Shown one piece after another: positions 59,648-64,000 of a stretch of DNA of 64,000 bases. The stretch is taken from contig NZ_CP127161.1 of NCBI RefSeq assembly GCF_030263895.1, positions 2,728,001-2,792,000 on the forward strand. The letters run 5' to 3'. The number at the start of each line of letters is the position of its first letter. Position 1 is the first letter of the stretch. Below the pieces are notes generated by a model. It was not told the DNA's origin, made no database searches, and was given only the letters and a program-made list of their open reading frames with translations. Position numbers and translations under genes: made by a program. The stretch is from Proteiniborus sp. MB09-C3 (GTDB lineage: Bacteria; Bacillota; Clostridia; Tissierellales; Proteiniboraceae).

Positions 59648-60598
59648 TTATATTACTTTTATGCAAAACTCTGGACATTTTCTTGCACAATAACCGCAAA
59701 GGACACATTTCTCCATAATTGGAACTGCTTTATTATTTACTAAATGTACTCCACCGTTCTTACATGTCTCTACACAGGAACCGCAGCCTATACACCAATC
59801 TGAAATATGAAGCCTTCTTTCCTTCTTTTTAATTCTTTGTTTAATATCATCAGGAATATATCCACTGTTAATCAAACTTACATTCGCATCTACTTCATCT
59901 TTGCTTTGCATTCCCATGGCAAATGAATGTAAATATGGTACATTTCTAACAAAATCAACTGATTCCTCTACGCTCTTAATTAAATGTCCTCCGCCTAAGG
60001 GCTTCATACCGTAAATGCCTTTTCCGATATTATAGGATATTTTTAATGCAGCTATCATATCATCCACACTTCCATCCTGTATTCCTATTCCTAATTTGTT
60101 GATTATAGGATGTATCACTTCAATTTCTCTGTATTGGTTAGCTGCCAACACAGCTTCTACTCTATGGGTGGATATGCCTATAGCTCTAATAATGCCCTTT
60201 TCTTTAGCTTTCATAAAATACTCTATCGCTTCATAATGTCCACGAATTGTATGCTTGCTCTCCTGCTCATGCAATAGAAAAATATCTATATAATCTGTGT
60301 CTAATTCACTTAAAGCCTTAGATAAACTTTTTTCAGCTGTTTCTTTTGAATAAGAATATGATTTTGTAGCTATAACTATATCTTTTCTATTTACTGTTTT
60401 TAATGCTTCTTTTATATGCCCATAATTATCGTATATTTCTGCTGTATCTATGAAATTAATGCCCTTGCTAAAAGCATAGCTTATAATCTGAGCACCTTCC
60501 AAAATATCCAAATTCACCTGCAATGGCCCAATAGTTAACGATCCAAAGCATAACTCAGATACTTTTATACCTGTATTACCTAACAATCTATTTTCCAC
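59648..60598 (-). CDS. Aldo/keto reductase with C-terminal 2[4Fe-4S] ferredoxin domain
   Basis: 316 residues. AKR barrel: LGNTGIKVSELCFGSLTIG, INFIDTAEIYDNYGHIKEA (catalytic Asp and Tyr), DIVIATKSYSYS (Lys), YIDIFLLHEQES (His). The C-terminal 55 residues carry CIGCGSCVETC and CVLCGYCARKCPE. Such fused reductases are common in anaerobes; substrate unknown. Confidence 0.93.
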   Translation of the reverse strand: MENRLLGNTGIKVSELCFGSLTIGPLQVNLDILEGAQIISYAFSKGINFIDTAEIYDNYGHIKEALKTVNRKDIVIATKSYSYSKETAEKSLSKALSELDTDYIDIFLLHEQESKHTIRGHYEAIEYFMKAKEKGIIRAIGISTHRVEAVLAANQYREIEVIHPIINKLGIGIQDGSVDDMIAALKISYNIGKGIYGMKPLGGGHLIKSVEESVDFVRNVPYLHSFAMGMQSKDEVDANVSLINSGYIPDDIKQRIKKKERRLHISDWCIGCGSCVETCKNGGVHLVNNKAVPIMEKCVLCGYCARKCPEFCIKVI

Positions 60599-60610
60599 TA
60601 TGTCACTTCC

Positions 60611-61265
60611 CTAAGATTCAGTCATATAATCAAATATATAATACATTAATATAGTCACCAAATATGCATTTGATATAGCTGCTAAAAAACTCCCGAATCA
60701 TTTACTAATAATCCTACTATACTTCCTATAAGAGTGCTGATAAGCCCAGCAGAAAAATATTTGCTGCTTTTAGTTAACATAGTAATTTTCTTCTTACAAT
60801 TGAACAGCATATATATTTCTCCTAATCCACTTCTAGCAATCATAAAAAGCCTTCTGTCCAGATGAGTAGGATTTAGATTTATATAGATATTAATTATACC
60901 CTAATAAAGATAAACAATAACACTATGATACCAATAATGATAACTTTTTTCAAATCAATCTTAACTTTAAAGACATATGATAAAAAAATTATATATGAAA
61001 ATAACTATGTAGTAACCAATACCATTGATAAAGCAGTTAGCTTCTATAAAACTTTCAGCAGTATCTGAATTACCAAATACTGCTGTCTTATGCTCACTAT
61101 TGTGTAAATTATTTCCTAACACACCTATTACGGAAGCATTAGTGCTATTATTATTTACATTGTTAAGCTTATTGATTTCAATATTAGTAATACTGTATCC
61201 TTCTGTAGTCTTTCCTGGTCTTCTTTCATAGGCAGCTTGAACTTCCTTGTCCAGGTCAAAAAAAG
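60611..61265 (-). pseudogene. Decayed membrane-protein gene
   Basis: Several frames in a row on the minus strand, with stops and shifts between them. Upstream: LDKEVQAAYERRPGKTTEGY, VIGVLGNNLHNSEH. Then a helix VIIIGIIVLLFIFIRV, and NLNPTHLDRRLFMIARSGLG, STLIGSIVGLLVNDSGVF. After a lost base in a T-run (60684-60689) LAAISNAYLVTILMYYIFD and a TAG at 60611. So it is the C-terminal part of a polytopic membrane protein; family not certain. No working gene in this 740-base gap. Confidence 0.6.
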
Positions 61266-61336
61266 TTAAAGCAGCAATAAAGCATCAATACTTATGCTTC
61301 TCTTTTGCAACTTATTCAGCAATTAGACCTCTCCTA

Positions 61337-61591
61337 TTACTTTTTCCCTAAATACTTTTTAAGAATTTCCTCTAAAAGCTCATCTCTTTCCAATTTTCTT
61401 ATTAGAGTTCTTGCATTATTATGGCTAGTTATATAAGTAGGATCTCCGGACAATATGTACCCTATTATTTGGTTTATTGGATTATAGCCCTTTTCTTCTA
61501 ACGCTTCATAAACCGAAAACAATATTTCTTCAGCTTGACTTTTATTATCCTTAGAAACATTAAATTTCATTGTTTGATTGATACTGTTCAT
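61337..61591 (-). CDS. ireB: IreB family regulator (DUF965, YrzL)
   Basis: 84 residues: [57 protein letters not shown]. IreB is phosphorylated by the Ser/Thr kinase IreK in Enterococcus and regulates cephalosporin resistance. In Bacillus yrzL it lies next to alaS as here. GGGGGTG before the ATG. Confidence 0.95.
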   Translation of the reverse strand: MNSINQTMKFNVSKDNKSQAEEILFSVYEALEEKGYNPINQIIGYILSGDPTYITSHNNARTLIRKLERDELLEEILKKYLGKK

Positions 61592-61670
61592 AGAAACACC
61601 CCCTTATATATTTATATCATATATTGAGATTTGTATACATCTATTTATTAAAAATTCTATGGCTTGTTTG

Positions 61671-61712
61671 AAACACAATAGAAATTCTTAGCCAAGCACT
61701 TCTATTGTGTTT
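61671..61712 (-). terminator. Terminator after alaS
   Basis: AAACACAATAGAA ... TTCTATTGTGTTT perfect 13-bp stem, loop of 16. On the minus strand it lies 30 bases after the alaS stop. Confidence 0.7.
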
Positions 61713-61742
61713 CTTCAATTTATACACTACAAAACAGTAAAA

Positions 61743-64000
61743 CTACTTAAGCTGAGATAATACAACATCCTTTACTATACTTAAAGCCTCATCTATCTTT
61801 GAAGGATCTTTTCCACCAGCTTGAGCCATATCTGGGCGTCCACCGCCACCTCCGCCAGCCATCTTTGCTACCTCTCTAATTATGTTTCCAGCGTGTATTC
61901 CCCTACCTACTAAGTCTTTTGTTGCCATAGCTATAAATGAAACCTTATCTTCTAATACTGAGCCAAAAACAATTACTACAGAATTAATAGAGTCTCTCGC
62001 TTTATCACCTAATTGTCTAAGGCTATTCATATCCATTCCATCAATTCTTTTACTTATGACTTTAACCCCGTTTACTTCAAAGCTCTCATTTATTATATCA
62101 TCTAATTTTGACATAGCCAAATCCGATTTTAGTTTTTCAACTTCTTTTTCTAAATGCTTTGTATCATCAGTTATCTGCTGTACCCTACTTATTATATCCC
62201 TTCTATTTGTTTTTAGAATATCAGCCATCTTCAATATCTGCATATCCATTTCTACAAACTGTTCATATGCTTTCTTTCCTGTAATAGCTTCAATCCTTCT
62301 AACACCAGAAGCTATACCTGATTCACTTACTATCTTAAATATTCCTATTTGACTTGAGTTTGAAATATGGGTACCTCCGCATAGCTCTTTGCTGTAGTCA
62401 CCGATTTTTACTAATCTAACTACATCACCGTATTTTTCATCAAATAGTGCAGCAGCTCCCTGATTTCTAGCATCCTCCAAGGAAGTCTCTACAATTCTTA
62501 CATCTAATCCCTCAAATATTTTATCGTTAACAATTTCCTCTATTCTATCAATTTCTTCTTTTTTCAATGCCTCAAAGTGTGTAAAATCAAATCTCAATCT
62601 ATCTGGCATTACCAATGAACCCGCTTGATTTACATGATTCCCAAGTACTTCCTTTAACGCTTTATGAAGCAAATGAGTCACCGAGTGATTTCTAGCCGTA
62701 GATAGTCTTTCTGATTTATCAATCTCTGCGCAAACCTCAGCTCCACCTTTAAGTGTACCTTCAATTACTTCAACAAAATGTAAAATTTGTCCGCTGCCAT
62801 TCTTCTTTGTATCATTTACTTTTGCAACAAATTCATTACCTCTTAGCAAGCCAGTATCGCCAACTTGACCTCCTCCTTCAGGATAAAAAGGAGTTTTGTC
62901 TAATAGTATTATACCCTTTTCATTTGAGTTTAAAATTTGAACTTCATTTTCATCCTTTAAAACTGCAATTATTTTTGAACTTAAAGCCGTTTCTGTATAC
63001 CCAACAAAATCAGTTCTTATTGTACTATCAATTGACAATGGACTATCTTTACTCCATGCCTGATTATCACCTGCTTCTCTTGCCTTCCTAGCTCTTTCTC
63101 TCTGTTTCTCCATTTCAGAGTTGAATTCAATCTCATCAACCGATAAATTATGCTCTTCTAAAATTTCCTTAGTCAAATCGAGAGGGAAACCATAAGTATC
63201 GTATAATTTAAATGCAAATCCACCATTTAGTACTTTTTCATTATTATTTGACATATTTTCAATGTACTCATTTAGTATATTTATTCCCTGATCTATAGTT
63301 TCTTGGAATTTTTCTTCTTCAACCTTTAATATTTTTTGAACTTGAGGCAGTCTTTCTATTAAGTCGGGATATGCCTCTCCCCATAATTCAACTACAGTTG
63401 GTACTAGAGTATTTAAGAAATCAGTTTCTATTCCTAAAAGCTTGCCATGTCTTGCAGCTCTTCTAATCAATCTTCTTAGGACATAACCTCTGCCTTCATT
63501 GCTTGGCAAAACTCCATCGGAAACTAGAAATGTTACCGCTCTAATATGATCTGTAATTACCCTTATGGACATATCTTTCTTTTCATTTTCCCCGTAAGTA
63601 GCCCCACTCTTTTCTTCAACCTTTTTTAGCAATATTTTCATTACATCAGTACTGAAAATATTCTCTGCATTTTGCATTACAGCTGCAATTCTTTCAAGAC
63701 CCATTCCTGTATCAATATTTGGGTGTGGAACAAGGTTATAATTTCCTTCCTCATCCTTATCGAATTGTGAAAAGACAAGATTCCATACCTCTACATATCT
63801 ATCACAATCACATCCTGGCTTACATCTTTCGCTGCCACATCCGTATTTCTCGCCTCTATCCACATATATTTCAGAGCAAGGTCCACATGGCCCTACTTCG
63901 AGTTCCCAGAAGTTGTCTTCTTTTCCTAATTTAACAATCCTATCTGATTTGATTCCAATGTACTTATTCCATATTTCATAAGCTTCATCATCTTCCTCAT
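61743..64000 (-). CDS. alaS: Alanyl-tRNA synthetase, partial (5' end beyond the window)
   Basis: About 752 residues visible; the frame is open to the right edge, so about the first 130 residues are missing. Aminoacylation part (GPCGPCSEIYVDRGEKYG, TGMGLERIAAVMQ, LRRLIRRAARHGKLLG), editing domain (SVTHLLHKAL, KELCGGTHISNSSQIG) and the C-terminal DHHA1 domain (GGGGGGRPDMAQAGGKD). First gene of the conserved minus-strand cluster. Confidence 0.97.
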   Translation of the reverse strand, partial: EEDDEAYEIWNKYIGIKSDRIVKLGKEDNFWELEVGPCGPCSEIYVDRGEKYGCGSERCKPGCDCDRYVEVWNLVFSQFDKDEEGNYNLVPHPNIDTGMGLERIAAVMQNAENIFSTDVMKILLKKVEEKSGATYGENEKKDMSIRVITDHIRAVTFLVSDGVLPSNEGRGYVLRRLIRRAARHGKLLGIETDFLNTLVPTVVELWGEAYPDLIERLPQVQKILKVEEEKFQETIDQGINILNEYIENMSNNNEKVLNGGFAFKLYDTYGFPLDLTKEILEEHNLSVDEIEFNSEMEKQRERARKAREAGDNQAWSKDSPLSIDSTIRTDFVGYTETALSSKIIAVLKDENEVQILNSNEKGIILLDKTPFYPEGGGQVGDTGLLRGNEFVAKVNDTKKNGSGQILHFVEVIEGTLKGGAEVCAEIDKSERLSTARNHSVTHLLHKALKEVLGNHVNQAGSLVMPDRLRFDFTHFEALKKEEIDRIEEIVNDKIFEGLDVRIVETSLEDARNQGAAALFDEKYGDVVRLVKIGDYSKELCGGTHISNSSQIGIFKIVSESGIASGVRRIEAITGKKAYEQFVEMDMQILKMADILKTNRRDIISRVQQITDDTKHLEKEVEKLKSDLAMSKLDDIINESFEVNGVKVISKRIDGMDMNSLRQLGDKARDSINSVVIVFGSVLEDKVSFIAMATKDLVGRGIHAGNIIREVAKMAGGGGGGRPDMAQAGGKDPSKIDEALSIVKDVVLSQLK

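Overview
The window looks like the chromosome of a low-GC, anaerobic, spore-forming Firmicute (Clostridia/Tissierellia-like; I cannot name the genus). The right-hand 14 kb is a conserved housekeeping neighbourhood. It runs alaS (partial, right edge), ireB, remains of a membrane-protein gene, a ferredoxin-fused aldo/keto reductase, ruvX, a DUF1292 gene, fur, RNase J, a QueT-type transporter, mltG, trmR, trhP, udk and a class B penicillin-binding protein, all on the minus strand. This is essentially the order around Bacillus yrzL-yrrK-yrzB-yrrL-yrrM-yrrO-udk-pbpI, with fur, rnj and queT added. Next to it, at 49790-50071, lies the first 93 codons of the mother-cell sporulation sigma factor gene sigK, cut off inside the conserved segment GTIGLIK. 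Everything from about 49.79 kb down to base 1 appears to belong to one integrated conjugative element sitting inside sigK, like a much enlarged skin element. Its far end, the rest of sigK and the expected recombinase lie outside the window. ELEMENT LAYOUT (nearly all minus strand, read right to left). 49.7-47.0 kb: ParA, ParB, a Fic fragment and small proteins. 46.6-45.2 kb: a DUF6075-like protein and a DUF3991/Toprim primase-like protein. 45.06-44.97 kb: a candidate oriT with three hairpins. 44.7-40.5 kb: an acetyltransferase, a small Cys-rich protein, MobC, a MOBP-type relaxase, an MT-A70 DNA methylase, a Spo0E-like peptide and the separate membrane half of VirD4. 40.5-37.2 kb: VirD4 ATPase, VirB2-, VirB6- and VirB3-like proteins. 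37.2-33.7 kb: Tad/Flp pilus genes (CpaE-like, CpaF/TadA ATPase, TadB-like). 25.6-22.5 kb: the rest of the Tad set (TadC-like, SSB, Flp-like pilin, TadE-like proteins, CpaB). 16.3-7.3 kb: an SLH-domain surface protein and three large secreted proteins with Ig/PKD-like regions. 7.1-5.1 kb: small cytosolic proteins. 5.0-0.6 kb: a VirB4 ATPase split in two genes, a 26-residue-repeat protein and small membrane/coiled-coil proteins. CARGO. Two blocks interrupt this backbone. Block 1 (25.6-33.7 kb) separates the TadB-like and TadC-like genes. It carries a four-helix Cys-rich copper-storage-like protein, a ferritin-like protein with a His/Met repeat, a CWB2 cell-wall-binding protein, a DUF6143-like protein, a radical SAM pseudogene, several small proteins and an intact IS3-family insertion sequence with 3-bp target duplication. 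Block 2 (16.6-22.5 kb) carries a three-times repeated module (small protein plus BRO antirepressor remnant), an acetyltransferase, a zinc-ribbon membrane protein, a DUF2806 protein and two copies of a type I toxin-antitoxin cassette too small for ordinary ORF calling (36-aa holin-like toxin with a convergent RNA; one toxin copy is frameshifted). HOW IT FITS TOGETHER. Relaxase, MobC and oriT would start DNA transfer; VirD4 and VirB4 plus VirB2/3/6-like proteins would form the channel. The Tad pilus genes and the secreted/SLH proteins could build a surface fibre for cell contact; ParA/ParB and the toxin-antitoxin would keep the element in the population. Insertion in sigK, plus a Spo0E-like protein and spore-surface-type cargo, suggests a life style tied to host sporulation. 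Coordinates of stops are firm; where I moved a start I did so on ribosome-binding-site evidence.
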